The notes beneath the pieces are model-generated. The model saw only the letters and a program-made list of their open reading frames with translations. It did not search any database and was not told where the DNA came from. From the NCBI RefSeq assembly GCF_017873955.1, contig NZ_JAGGKS010000001.1:434001-498000 (forward strand): a DNA stretch of 64,000 bases, read 5' to 3'. Positions 46,038-53,782 of this stretch are shown in pieces. The position numbers and the translations under genes were made by a program. The stretch's first letter is position 1. Each line of letters opens with the position of its first letter. The DNA comes from Sedimentibacter acidaminivorans. GTDB taxonomy: Bacteria; Bacillota; Clostridia; Tissierellales; Sedimentibacteraceae.

Positions 46038-48284
46038 TTAAATTGGTTTTGGTAACGCTGTAATAAATTTTGCATATCCGTTACTTGTTTTTATTAGATT
46101 CAAACTGTTATATCTTTTCAAATTTAATAAATCCTGGAGTTCAAACGGTGCTAAATCTTCTTTCAACTCTTCGAAATTTTTCTTATCTGTACCCTGCATC
46201 AGCATGTAGCTTGATCCGCTTGCCTTTAACGCTTCCTTAATCGTATCTATTTGGCTAAGATAATGAGCTGAAAATATAAATTTAGTTTGAAATTTCCTCG
46301 CTTGAACTAAAACATCTTTTAAAATGAATTCAGCGGTTGGCGCTTGGAACACTTCATCTATTATGATATGCGTCCGCTTTGGCTCTTTATACATGCCGCC
46401 TCTAAGTTGAGAGGCTAGCCATATCTTACTGACAAAGAATGTAGTTAAAATGTTTTTATGTGTAACTGTAGGATATTTACTATCAGGTATTTTAATTAAT
46501 ATAATTTTTCCTTGATCCATGGATTTAATAAAATCTATATTACTATCCATAGGTTTATTAAACATGTATTTTAGCTTAATATCTTCCATAAGCAGGTTGA
46601 TTCTATCTAGAATAAAATCAGATTTACTTGTTTTAGTTCCAGATATTTCACCAGTCTTTCCGTCAACTTCATTCATATCATCTAAATTAAAAATGTCGTC
46701 TTCTAAATATAGTTTCATATCCTCGGGTACCATAGCAATATACTCTAGCCTTTTTCTATGATTAGATAAACACTCATATACATTTCTCATACTCATGCCA
46801 GAATGAATAAAAACTATATTAGCGGCTGCAGCTAAAGATCTACGCATCCGAGGCGATAATTTTTGATCTATATTAATTGCATCTATAAATGCAATTAACA
46901 GCTGAGTTTGCATATTCGCTACTTCTAATCGTTCATAGCCAGTTCTAGGATTGAAATTAGCAACTTCATTGAAACTAAAAGACTGCATATTTTCCTGTTT
47001 AGACAAGTCAAGTTCTATTAATTTATTTTTCGGTACTACGTTTTTTATTTCCTCAGATAGTTCACAATTCTTGATAAAATCAATTACTATTAACGATTCG
47101 CCTGCAGTAATTACATCTTTACAATAATTAGCAAAATAAGTACTCTTACCGCATCCTTGTGGACCTAATGCTACAAGCCCTAGATTAGCTAAATTCTTAT
47201 CCTTACTCATTGTAGTAGCAATTGCATTACCTTTAAAAGTATTGCAGCCTAACCTTATGTAACCGGTTCTCAGTTCTTCGGGAACTTCAACTTCAAGAGT
47301 ATTAATATGTTCAATTTCAAAACGCTCTAATAATTCACGGCCTGGCAGTGATAAAAAGTTACCACATTCTTTTGTGCTGCATTTATTTAATTCTGTTCCA
47401 ATATTCAAATCTATATAATTAAATTTCTTTGTGCTTTTATACTTCAGATAATTATCTTCGTCGATGGATCTGAAACTGTTGGCCAGAGATCTTAAATTAT
47501 TTATAGTATTAAGCTTATTATGACTGTCGCCTATTAACGCTATTTGTGTATTGATTATGAACTCAGAGCCTTTATTTTGGGTTGTTTTCGATAGTTCATT
47601 GTTGCTTGATATGTTTATACTGGGCTTTGTATTAAACATATTTACCGTACTGTATAGTTCATTAAAGATAGATTTGAAGGCGTAAACTACATTAATTTTA
47701 TTATTATCAACTGGAATTCCTTTTTTATATTTTTCTACCGTATTTTTAAAAGTTGCTCGCCAGGTATATTGATTTGTTGGTATGAAATTGTAAAATATTC
47801 CTACCTTGTCACCCTGTTGAAGTGTATCTATAATATTTAAGTTGTTACTTATTAAGTCATTATCTCGCCTGTCAACATTTAAACTTAACGCATCTTCTTT
47901 AGCGTATACAAGTTGTTTATACATAGAGTCAGATGAAAACTTAGGGAGTTTATCAACTGAAAATATAGTCACTGAACTCCACACACGACTTAATGCTTCT
48001 TTGAGAACACCCTTATATCTTTCGTCTACTATGAAATAAAATTCAACTGTTTTTTTAGAAATATAAATCATGTATGAAACTTTACAAGGCAATTCAAATT
48101 TGATTGTATCTGGAAGTGTTTTGTTTAAAATTTGTTTATAATCGTAAAATGTAAATCTATTTAGAAATGGTTTGTATATTGATTGAATAGCCTGTAATAT
48201 TTTGTATGTATCGTTATTGCGTATAGAAGTTGATGGAATAATTTTTAAATAAATATAGTTTGGTTTGGATAATTCTATTTTCAT
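46038..48284 (-). CDS. VirB4/HerA-superfamily ATPase
   Basis: 748 residues; start ATG 48284 (MKIELSKPNYIYLKI) supported by GAGGTG 4 bases before. The N-terminal 350 residues are an uncharacterised, mixed alpha/beta region. The ATPase core has Walker A GPQGCGKST (about 374-382) and Walker B HIIIDEVFQAP (about 650-660), a trailing Gln/Ser sensor region (KFIFSAHYLSQ) and long helices. This layout is that of VirB4/TraC-type secretion and HerA-type DNA-pumping ATPases. It ends the par-linked operon after a pilin-like and a two-TM gene. Conjugation, DNA export/packaging or defence are all possible; no relaxase is nearby. Confidence 0.72.
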   Translation of the reverse strand: MKIELSKPNYIYLKIIPSTSIRNNDTYKILQAIQSIYKPFLNRFTFYDYKQILNKTLPDTIKFELPCKVSYMIYISKKTVEFYFIVDERYKGVLKEALSRVWSSVTIFSVDKLPKFSSDSMYKQLVYAKEDALSLNVDRRDNDLISNNLNIIDTLQQGDKVGIFYNFIPTNQYTWRATFKNTVEKYKKGIPVDNNKINVVYAFKSIFNELYSTVNMFNTKPSINISSNNELSKTTQNKGSEFIINTQIALIGDSHNKLNTINNLRSLANSFRSIDEDNYLKYKSTKKFNYIDLNIGTELNKCSTKECGNFLSLPGRELLERFEIEHINTLEVEVPEELRTGYIRLGCNTFKGNAIATTMSKDKNLANLGLVALGPQGCGKSTYFANYCKDVITAGESLIVIDFIKNCELSEEIKNVVPKNKLIELDLSKQENMQSFSFNEVANFNPRTGYERLEVANMQTQLLIAFIDAINIDQKLSPRMRRSLAAAANIVFIHSGMSMRNVYECLSNHRKRLEYIAMVPEDMKLYLEDDIFNLDDMNEVDGKTGEISGTKTSKSDFILDRINLLMEDIKLKYMFNKPMDSNIDFIKSMDQGKIILIKIPDSKYPTVTHKNILTTFFVSKIWLASQLRGGMYKEPKRTHIIIDEVFQAPTAEFILKDVLVQARKFQTKFIFSAHYLSQIDTIKEALKASGSSYMLMQGTDKKNFEELKEDLAPFELQDLLNLKRYNSLNLIKTSNGYAKFITALPKPI

Positions 48285-48292
48285 AATGCACC

Positions 48293-48499
48293 TCACATCA
48301 TATTGATTAAAATATATACTATTATAAATAAACCTGCGTATTTATAACAATTATCAAATCCTAATGCTCCTAATATGATTGCTATTCCTGCGCCCATTAA
48401 ACAAATAGGGTAGCTTATGCTTTGCAGTGTCTCTATCGGATGCAATATAACATTAAATACTATATTCATGTTTTCAGCAAAAGTAGTTATTGCGTCCAT
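48293..48499 (-). CDS. Small two-TM protein, VirB3/TrbC-like position
   Basis: 68 residues with two hydrophobic segments (about 26-46 and 52-67). It lies 2 bp after the pilin-like gene and its stop overlaps the ATPase ribosome site, so it is translated with both. Position between a VirB2-like and a VirB4-like gene suggests a VirB3-type inner membrane protein, but the sequence alone is too short to prove it. Confidence 0.5.
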   Translation of the reverse strand: MDAITTFAENMNIVFNVILHPIETLQSISYPICLMGAGIAIILGALGFDNCYKYAGLFIIVYILINMM

Positions 48500-48501
48500 A
48501 A

Positions 48502-48894
48502 TTACATCTCCTTAAATATATTTTCAACTTCATTCATGCAAAATGGCAACGCAAAAAGTATCGCATAAGCAAATAAATAACCCATAAACATTTTTTTAGC
48601 TGCTTGGAAATCTCCAGAAATTACGCTTTGTATAATATCAATTGCACCCTTAAATATAATTACCCATTTGCCAATTCCAACAAGCTTATAGTACAATTTG
48701 TTCCCCGTGGCATCAACTCCGGCATACGCCAATGTCGAATTTAATAAAAATACGACACATAAAAATACTACGTTTAAGCATAAATTATCGTTGGACATGC
48801 ATTTTTTGAGACTCTCCTGCATATTTTTGATTAAGTGAAGTTTACGAGCTAAGCAAAAAGACATGGCGCCATTGTGCGCTTTTTTTATTTCCAT
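48502..48894 (-). CDS. VirB2/pilin-like small membrane protein with signal peptide
   Basis: 130 residues, GGAGG 5 bases before ATG. After a 38-residue basic N-region comes a hydrophobic signal (VVFLCVVFLLNS) ending in AYA, a signal-peptidase site. The mature part of about 73 residues has two helices (IGKWVIIFKGAIDIIQSVI and MFMGYLFAYAILFALPF). Signal plus two-helix mature product is the VirB2/TrbC pilin architecture. No sequence signature proves it. Confidence 0.5.
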   Translation of the reverse strand: MEIKKAHNGAMSFCLARKLHLIKNMQESLKKCMSNDNLCLNVVFLCVVFLLNSTLAYAGVDATGNKLYYKLVGIGKWVIIFKGAIDIIQSVISGDFQAAKKMFMGYLFAYAILFALPFCMNEVENIFKEM

Positions 48895-48903
48895 AATTAC
48901 CTC

Positions 48904-49134
48904 CTATAAATTCAGAATATTTAATATGTTATCTTCATTTAATTCCTGATTATTGATTGAATCAATGCTACCTATGCATTCTTTTATTACCTGCCTAATA
49001 TCTTCTTTTGTCAATATACTTTCTTTATTCTCTTCGTAAAACAGTATTGCCGTTTCTACCATCCTGCTTTTATGTTGTGCGCTTTCATATAATTCTAATA
49101 CTTTAGGATTGGTCAACGATATACATTTAATCAT
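48904..49134 (-). CDS. ParR-like ribbon-helix-helix partition adaptor
   Basis: 76 residues. IKCISL (strand), NPKVLELYESAQ (helix A) and KSRMVETAILFYEEN (helix B) match the ParR ribbon-helix-helix; the C-terminal half is the tail that contacts the filament. Its start overlaps the parM stop by 4 bp. ParR should bind the iterons upstream of parM and couple DNA to ParM filaments. Confidence 0.72.
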   Translation of the reverse strand: MIKCISLTNPKVLELYESAQHKSRMVETAILFYEENKESILTKEDIRQVIKECIGSIDSINNQELNEDNILNILNL

Positions 49135-49994
49135 CTAAATATCACTCTCCCCACCTTTTGTAATCCTTTTACGTTATCGAATAATGGATCCTCACTTATC
49201 TCGACATTACCAAATGCATCTTTTATGTATGCAGATAATGTTAAGCTTCCACCGCCTGTAAAAAATAATTTTAAATTATCAACGTTCCATTTTTTTAGTT
49301 TGAGATTATATTTTAAGTTGTCTATGAATTTATTGATTAAGTTGTCAATTATAAGTTTAATTTCGATATTCTTGGAACTAATTAAAGAATCAAATTCATA
49401 GTCCTGATAGTTGCTTAATTTTTTTATGTTTACTGTATCTATAATTTCTTTTTCCAGACGAAGCATACTACAATCTAATTGTGTAATGGATTCTAATATT
49501 GCCTTACCGTTATTGAATAATATGCAATTTGCAGTGTTCCCACCTATGTCAATTAGTCCTACAATTCCTTTATAATTATAGTTGAGCATTGCTGCAGCTC
49601 CTTCCATGAACACCTCAACTTTTTCAACTGTTATTATCTTTTTAATGCCATCTATCTCGTAGTTTAGAGTTCGGTTCATCAGCTTATTTTTGTAATCATT
49701 CTTTAATTCTGTATTTAGATACTGGTTTATTGGTAATGCTAATATTATATTTGTACTATCGATTCTGTCGCATAGATTTAAAATACTGTAAATTGTAATA
49801 TAATCATTTACCATATTGTTATTCTTGTCATTTATATTTCTTTTTCCGTTGCCTATTTCTAATTTTCTATCATCAATTTTTATGTATCTTTTAGCATCTT
49901 CATTAAATTGTACTTTGCTTTCAAATATTTTCAGTTGTGATTCTGTTGCTATTTTCGTATTGTAATAACCAGCATTGATATAAATATTTTTCAT
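49131..49994 (-). CDS. ParM-like actin-family segregation ATPase
   Basis: 287 residues of the actin fold: phosphate-1 INAGYYNTK (6-14), phosphate-2 GLIDIGGNTANCILF, and adenosine motif FFTGGGSLTLS. Alp/ParM proteins polymerise with ATP and push replicated plasmids apart. It is first in the minus-strand operon and lies just downstream of parC-like repeats. The C-terminus ends with an unusual VGRVIFR. Confidence 0.85.
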   Translation of the reverse strand: MKNIYINAGYYNTKIATESQLKIFESKVQFNEDAKRYIKIDDRKLEIGNGKRNINDKNNNMVNDYITIYSILNLCDRIDSTNIILALPINQYLNTELKNDYKNKLMNRTLNYEIDGIKKIITVEKVEVFMEGAAAMLNYNYKGIVGLIDIGGNTANCILFNNGKAILESITQLDCSMLRLEKEIIDTVNIKKLSNYQDYEFDSLISSKNIEIKLIIDNLINKFIDNLKYNLKLKKWNVDNLKLFFTGGGSLTLSAYIKDAFGNVEISEDPLFDNVKGLQKVGRVIFR

Positions 49995-50004
49995 AAAGCC
50001 CTCC

Positions 50005-50065
50005 TTATATAACTTTTATATAAAGCAATCGAAGCTTCAATTTACTTTATATAAGTCTTATATAA
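50005..50065. repeat. parC-like iterons TTATATAA in two 11-bp-spaced pairs
   Basis: TTATATAA occurs at 50005-50012, 50016-50023, 50047-50054 and 50058-50065, i.e. two pairs each with an 11-bp period, 31 bp apart, around the palindrome GAAGCTTC (50031-50038). The parC of plasmid R1 likewise uses 11-bp direct repeats in two clusters around the parM promoter. They lie just upstream of the parM start, as expected for ParR binding sites. Confidence 0.72.
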
Positions 50066-50110
50066 CATTATTATGTTCATGAATAATAAAAATGCATGTC
50101 CGGCTAAAAT

Positions 50111-50133
50111 ATTTTAGTTGGACAAACTAAAAT
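50111..50133. promoter_or_regulatory. Palindromic operator in the divergent par/XRE region
   Basis: ATTTTAGTT (50111-50119) and AACTAAAAT (50125-50133) form perfect 9-bp arms around GGACA. It lies between parM and the divergent XRE gene, about 57 bp before that gene's start, and is a likely binding site of the XRE protein. Confidence 0.6.
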
Positions 50134-50189
50134 CGACACAATAATTAGGATTAAGTGAATATAATGAACTAAAAGGGGGAATGATACTA

Positions 50190-50390
50190 ATGATAAGTTA
50201 TGATAAGTTGAAAATTCTAATGGTGAAGAGAAAAATGCAATGGAAAGATATTATAGCAAATACCGGACTATCTCACACTGTAACAAGAAAACTTAATAAT
50301 GATGAATATGTCGACTTAAGAAGTCTAGAAAAAATATGCATCTTTTTAGATGTAGACATAGGAGATATTTTAGAAATAAAGAAGGAGTAG
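50190..50390 (+). CDS. XRE-family repressor (Cro/C1-type HTH)
   Basis: 66 residues from ATG 50190 (MISYDKLKILM), since AAGGGGGA lies 10 bases before it. The single helix-turn-helix (MQWKDIIANTGLSHTVTRKLNNDEYVDL) is typical of small phage or plasmid repressors (HTH_26-like). Divergent orientation to the parMR-ATPase operon with a palindrome between suggests it represses that operon or itself. Confidence 0.8.
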   Translation: MISYDKLKILMVKRKMQWKDIIANTGLSHTVTRKLNNDEYVDLRSLEKICIFLDVDIGDILEIKKE

Positions 50391-50391
50391 C

Positions 50392-50706
50392 ATGAAGAAA
50401 ATTTTAGCGATTACTACAGCCCTATTAGTAGTATTGTTTCTATTAGGAACAGCCACCAATCCGTCTTATGCAGAATATAAAGAATGGTTTAAAGCTAATT
50501 TATATAAAGAAGCTAATGCTTCTACTGAGTTAGAAAAATCGGTAACTGGTTTTATAGCTGATATCGTAAGTGATGCAGGAGTAGTAAGAAAAGATTATAA
50601 ATTTTATAGTTTGTACAAAATAGAAACTGAAGATTTTAATTATAAAGTCATAGGAATTTTCGATAATTTTTATGTAATAAAAGATGAAGAAAAAAACCAG
50701 GACTAA
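50392..50706 (+). CDS. DUF4359-like secreted small protein
   Basis: 104 residues with signal peptide (MKKILAITTALLVVLFLLG, cleavage near SYA). The mature part with NPSYAEYKEWFKANLYKE and YSLYKIETEDFNYKVIGIFDNFY resembles DUF4359 proteins, of unknown function. It starts 2 bp after the XRE stop, in one transcript, and ends at a terminator. Confidence 0.65.
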   Translation: MKKILAITTALLVVLFLLGTATNPSYAEYKEWFKANLYKEANASTELEKSVTGFIADIVSDAGVVRKDYKFYSLYKIETEDFNYKVIGIFDNFYVIKDEEKNQD

Positions 50707-50717
50707 TTATCCTGGTT
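50695..50717. terminator. Terminator between convergent DUF4359 and integrase genes
   Basis: AACCAGGA and TCCTGGTT (8-bp stem) with T-rich sequence on both strands. Confidence 0.75.
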
Positions 50718-50722
50718 TATCT

Positions 50723-51724
50723 TTATGCTGCTATAAATTTTTCATATGCGATTTGGAGTTGCCTAGTATTTGTCTTTGCATATATTTGTGTTGTGTTAAT
50801 TTCACTATGCCCTAATAATTGTTGAATTATTGTTATATCCATGCCTCGCTGTAGAGCTAAAGTAGCAAACGTATGGCGGAAAATGTGAGGGCTGATAGAT
50901 TTCTTTATGTTGGTCCTGGATGCAATTTTTTTAACGATTTTTTCTAGTCCTGCTTTTGTTAATGATCTATATGGACTTCTTTCGCCGATAAAGAGGGATT
51001 CATTATCACCGTTTCTGTTTTGTATGTATTCCTTCAGATATAATTTGCATTTAACGGAAAAGTAAACAGTTCTATACTTATCACCTTTACCATGTACTAT
51101 AAGGCTATTACTATCCCAGTTAATATCAATTAACCTTGATTCAACAACCTCTGATACTCTGCAACCCGTACTGTAAAGAAATTCAATGAGTGCCTTTTCT
51201 CTAATGTTAATACATACATTTCTTATAATTTCTAATTCCTCTGTAGTCAAATGCTCCCTTAAAGACTTCACATCTACTTTAATATTCTTTATACGGACCG
51301 TTGGATCCTTGGGTATAACTTCCTCCCTATAAAGAGTTCCGAAAAAACTTCTTAATATTGATATTTTTCCGTTAATTGTTACTTTTGAATAATCTCTTGC
51401 CGATTGGATAGTAGCAAAATACCGCCTAATATCATTGACTGTTATCTGTGCTACAGGCTTTAAAACATACCTACCGAACATGCTAAGTTCTTCTTGGTAT
51501 CTTCGTAAAGATTGCTTAGATAAACCTTCTAAACTCTTTAAACCTATAAAGAATTTTATCTTATCAGATAGATCCGAAACCATTAGAGCAGTTTCATTAG
51601 AAATTAAAGAATACTCGCTTAGATGTTTATCCAATAAGTTTTTAACATCCATGTTATTAATATCATACTTTTCCTGTAGCTCTGATAGTATTTTAATAAT
51701 AACAAATTCCTTTTGGTCTTCCAT
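50723..51724 (-). CDS. Tyrosine recombinase (XerC/D-like integrase)
   Basis: 333 residues from ATG 51724 with GGAGGT 5 bases before. Catalytic residues: Arg in STGCRVSEVV, Lys in HGKGDKYRTVYF, HxxR in SPHIFRHTFA, His in LLGHSEINTT, and nucleophile Tyr in QIYAKTN. The N-terminal SAM-like domain (about 60-150) is that of phage or Xer-type recombinases. It would catalyse integration/excision of the adjacent element. It is transcribed behind an SOS-like box and a structured leader. Confidence 0.92.
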   Translation of the reverse strand: MEDQKEFVIIKILSELQEKYDINNMDVKNLLDKHLSEYSLISNETALMVSDLSDKIKFFIGLKSLEGLSKQSLRRYQEELSMFGRYVLKPVAQITVNDIRRYFATIQSARDYSKVTINGKISILRSFFGTLYREEVIPKDPTVRIKNIKVDVKSLREHLTTEELEIIRNVCINIREKALIEFLYSTGCRVSEVVESRLIDINWDSNSLIVHGKGDKYRTVYFSVKCKLYLKEYIQNRNGDNESLFIGERSPYRSLTKAGLEKIVKKIASRTNIKKSISPHIFRHTFATLALQRGMDITIIQQLLGHSEINTTQIYAKTNTRQLQIAYEKFIAA

Positions 51725-51766
51725 ATGACACCTCCCACAAAGTGTATTTATATTTTTCCCACAGAT

Positions 51767-51839
51767 AAAAAAAACAGAGTAGGTAAGTGCCTGTGGGGAC
51801 ACTCTAGATGGCTCATGACTTCCACCTATTACCTACTCT
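51767..51839 (-). promoter_or_regulatory. Structured leader with three-way junction and terminator stem before the integrase
   Basis: On the minus strand the transcript begins about 51839 with AGAGTAGGTAA, which pairs perfectly with TTACCTACTCT (51786-51776), followed by G and U8 (51774-51767). Inside, AGGTGG pairs with CCATCT (loop AAGTCATGAG) and AGTG with CACT (loop TCCCCACAGG), giving a three-way junction. It is an attenuator or riboswitch-like element between promoter and integrase. I know of no matching RNA family. Confidence 0.65.
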
Positions 51840-51845
51840 AATTAT

Positions 51846-51890
51846 ATAATAATATATTGACAATGTAAAGTCAAATACAAACATTTGTTC
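51846..51890 (-). promoter_or_regulatory. Integrase promoter with SOS-box-like motif
   Basis: Minus strand: TTGACT (51874-51869), 17 bases, TATTAT (51851-51846). Four bases upstream of the -35, GAACAAATGTTT (51890-51879) matches the clostridial LexA core GAAC-N4-GTTT. Integrase expression may thus rise on DNA damage. Confidence 0.6.
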
Positions 51891-52025
51891 ATTATGTTTT
51901 TGTAATAATTAAATTAAAAATATGTTGAAAAATCAATAGGTACAAACATATCAAGACTTGTTTTTCGTGGCTTAAATCGCATTTAAAAGCCTCATTTTTC
52001 CACTTTTATTTTTAAAAATTTATGA

Positions 52026-52046
52026 TATAATGAGAACAAAAGTTCG
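52026..52046 (+). promoter_or_regulatory. -10 box with LexA box before the 79-residue gene
   Basis: TATAAT (52026-52031) is followed at once by AGAACAAAAGTTCG (52033-52046), the core GAAC-N4-GTTC of LexA sites. LexA bound here would block the polymerase. Confidence 0.65.
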
Positions 52047-52058
52047 AAAGGTGATGTT

Positions 52059-52298
52059 ATGAAAATAGTAAATAAACCCATAAAAGTTATGGCTATTTTT
52101 AATACAGATGGTAAAATAGAGCCGATAAAATTTAGACTAGATGATAAAGTTGTCAGGGTTGAAAAGGTTATGAAATGTTATGATGAAAAGCTAGTTGGCA
52201 ACAAAAGATTAGTTTTTATATGTGAACATAACGGCAAGGATATATATGAAATTAAATATGAGATAGATTCTAGGGTATGGTACTTGTTCAAAAAATAA
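52059..52298 (+). CDS. Small conserved SOS-linked protein
   Basis: 79 residues, AAAGGTG 6 bases before ATG. Beta-rich; signature GKIEPIKFRL, RVEKVM, EIKYEI and C-terminal RVWYLFKK. Similar small proteins in Clostridia occur near DNA polymerase IV-type genes, as I recall; here no polymerase adjoins. Its LexA-type promoter suggests a DNA-damage role. Function unknown. Confidence 0.65.
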   Translation: MKIVNKPIKVMAIFNTDGKIEPIKFRLDDKVVRVEKVMKCYDEKLVGNKRLVFICEHNGKDIYEIKYEIDSRVWYLFKK

Positions 52299-52341
52299 TG
52301 AACAACCTATCATTAAAACGTTAAGCAATAAATAATAACAA

Positions 52342-52370
52342 TTGACGTTTATGATATGTGATAGTATTAT
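52342..52370 (+). promoter_or_regulatory. Promoter of the 209-residue membrane-anchored gene
   Basis: TTGACG (52342-52347), 17 bases, TATTAT (52365-52370); transcript start about 45 nt before the ATG. Confidence 0.65.
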
Positions 52371-52422
52371 AAATATAATTCTAAAATAAAAAACTTTCAT
52401 ATCTTAAAAACGGGGGTTCTAA

Positions 52423-53052
52423 ATGGAAATATTAAAAAAATTTTCACCATTATTAATATTGTTTCCTGGAATAATATTAGGCTTTATGGGCAAGCCAACA
52501 GAAATGGGTCTTAGTATTGCATCAGGGTGTTTGTTTTGTGTTTTTTTAAATTTGGATAAGTTCACAAAATTTAAAGGAGCTGGATTCGAAGCAGAACTTA
52601 AACAAACGATAAAAGAAGCAGAAGTCACTATTGAAAAAATGCGAAATTTAATGAAACCTATTATTATATTTACTTATAATCAATTAACATATAATGATAG
52701 AATGGGTGGAATACCGATTAATAAAATTAATACTTTATTTACTGACATAAACTCTATAGTTCAGGAACTTTCCCTTAATGATGACAAAAGCATAAAACAA
52801 GAACAGGAAAAACTTATTAAAAGTACAGCGTGGGGAAGTTTTTCTAATTTTTATACAGACTTATATTATACTAAACAAACAGATTCTATAAATGAACTAC
52901 AAGAGCTTAATAATCTCGATACAATAAATTATCCTACCGAAGCTGTTATAAATAATATACTTAATAAACATAATACAATTCTCAATACAAACCAATCTAA
53001 AAAACTAGAAGAATACTTGAATTATATAAGAGAACATTTTAATATTGAATAA
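52423..53052 (+). CDS. Membrane-anchored helical protein, candidate prophage moron/exclusion gene
   Basis: 209 residues. Two N-terminal helices (about 8-24 and 28-45), then the juxtamembrane phrase KFKGAGFEAEL and a long helical cytoplasmic part rich in Asn/Lys. GGGGG precedes the ATG. It is transcribed opposite to the phage lysis genes from its own promoter, the usual position of lysogenic-conversion genes. Membrane anchor plus cytosolic helical part recalls exclusion or abortive-infection proteins, but no named domain is recognised. Confidence 0.65.
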   Translation: MEILKKFSPLLILFPGIILGFMGKPTEMGLSIASGCLFCVFLNLDKFTKFKGAGFEAELKQTIKEAEVTIEKMRNLMKPIIIFTYNQLTYNDRMGGIPINKINTLFTDINSIVQELSLNDDKSIKQEQEKLIKSTAWGSFSNFYTDLYYTKQTDSINELQELNNLDTINYPTEAVINNILNKHNTILNTNQSKKLEEYLNYIREHFNIE

Positions 53053-53092
53053 CAGTTTAACTATATTGAACTAATCTATATTTAATCAAATA

Positions 53093-53124
53093 CATCTAAC
53101 CTGGCAATTACGCCTGGTTAGATG
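53093..53124. terminator. Hairpin between convergent moron and amidase genes
   Basis: CATCTAACC and GGTTAGATG form perfect arms, extended inside by GGC/GCC. No T-run follows, so it may act as a weak bidirectional barrier. Confidence 0.5.
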
Positions 53125-53136
53125 TAGGATCACTTC

Positions 53137-53778
53137 CTATTTAATTATTCTATCTAATAATGCAAAGACTTCTCCACGTGTCATAAAATCATCATATCTA
53201 GTATCATTTATTGCTATTCCTTTATTTTCGAGACTTAATTTATTTTTCTCTGCCCAGTGTGGTTTTTTTGTTATTTCTTTATAGTATTCATCAATAGATT
53301 TGATATAACTATCCCAATGCGGTAAAGTATATGCAGGACAATTTTTGCCACTCCAAATTTTATGTGGTAATACTTTTTCAATAGGAATATTATATTCTTT
53401 CATCAAATATGCCACAAATACCTTAGCAGTATTTTCAGATACTTCGTCTTCGCCTATTTCTAAACTTATGCTTGACCTATTGCCGGGTCCATTATAACCA
53501 TCGCCTGCATTCCAAGATACTTCATTAAATGGCAACTCTTGAAATACGTTAATGCCTATGATTGTTAAATGCCAACTTTTATAACCGCTATAACTATCTG
53601 CGTAATCTGTTAGGTTTTGAGCAGTTGCATTTCCACTCGCTGGATTGTGTAAGGTTATATGCTGAGGCTTCATTGCCAACTGTGACCTGGCCAATTTATT
53701 GGTTATAGGTATCAAATCTTGTGCAAATTTAATTCCACTGATGTTAAATTCTTTTATTAATCCGTTTTCTATTTTCAT
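53137..53778 (-). CDS. Phage N-acetylmuramoyl-L-alanine amidase (endolysin)
   Basis: 213 residues, start ATG 53778 (MKIENGLIKEFNIS) with GGAG 7 bases before. Amidase_2 fold: zinc His in ITLHNPASGN, SWHLTIIG, and the second His and Cys in VLPHKIWSGKNCPAY. The C-terminal tail (RYDDFMTRGEVFALLDRI) resembles an SLH-like wall-binding motif. It cleaves the bond between muramic acid and the stem peptide at lysis. Follows the holin gene. Confidence 0.9.
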   Translation of the reverse strand: MKIENGLIKEFNISGIKFAQDLIPITNKLARSQLAMKPQHITLHNPASGNATAQNLTDYADSYSGYKSWHLTIIGINVFQELPFNEVSWNAGDGYNGPGNRSSISLEIGEDEVSENTAKVFVAYLMKEYNIPIEKVLPHKIWSGKNCPAYTLPHWDSYIKSIDEYYKEITKKPHWAEKNKLSLENKGIAINDTRYDDFMTRGEVFALLDRIIK

Positions 53779-53782
53779 TAGT

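Noticed and set aside
51776-51839. Possible dif-like Xer recombination site formed by the 11-bp arms
   Set aside because: dif arms are separated by about 6 bp, here by 42 bp, and the promoter and U8 context fits an RNA terminator better.
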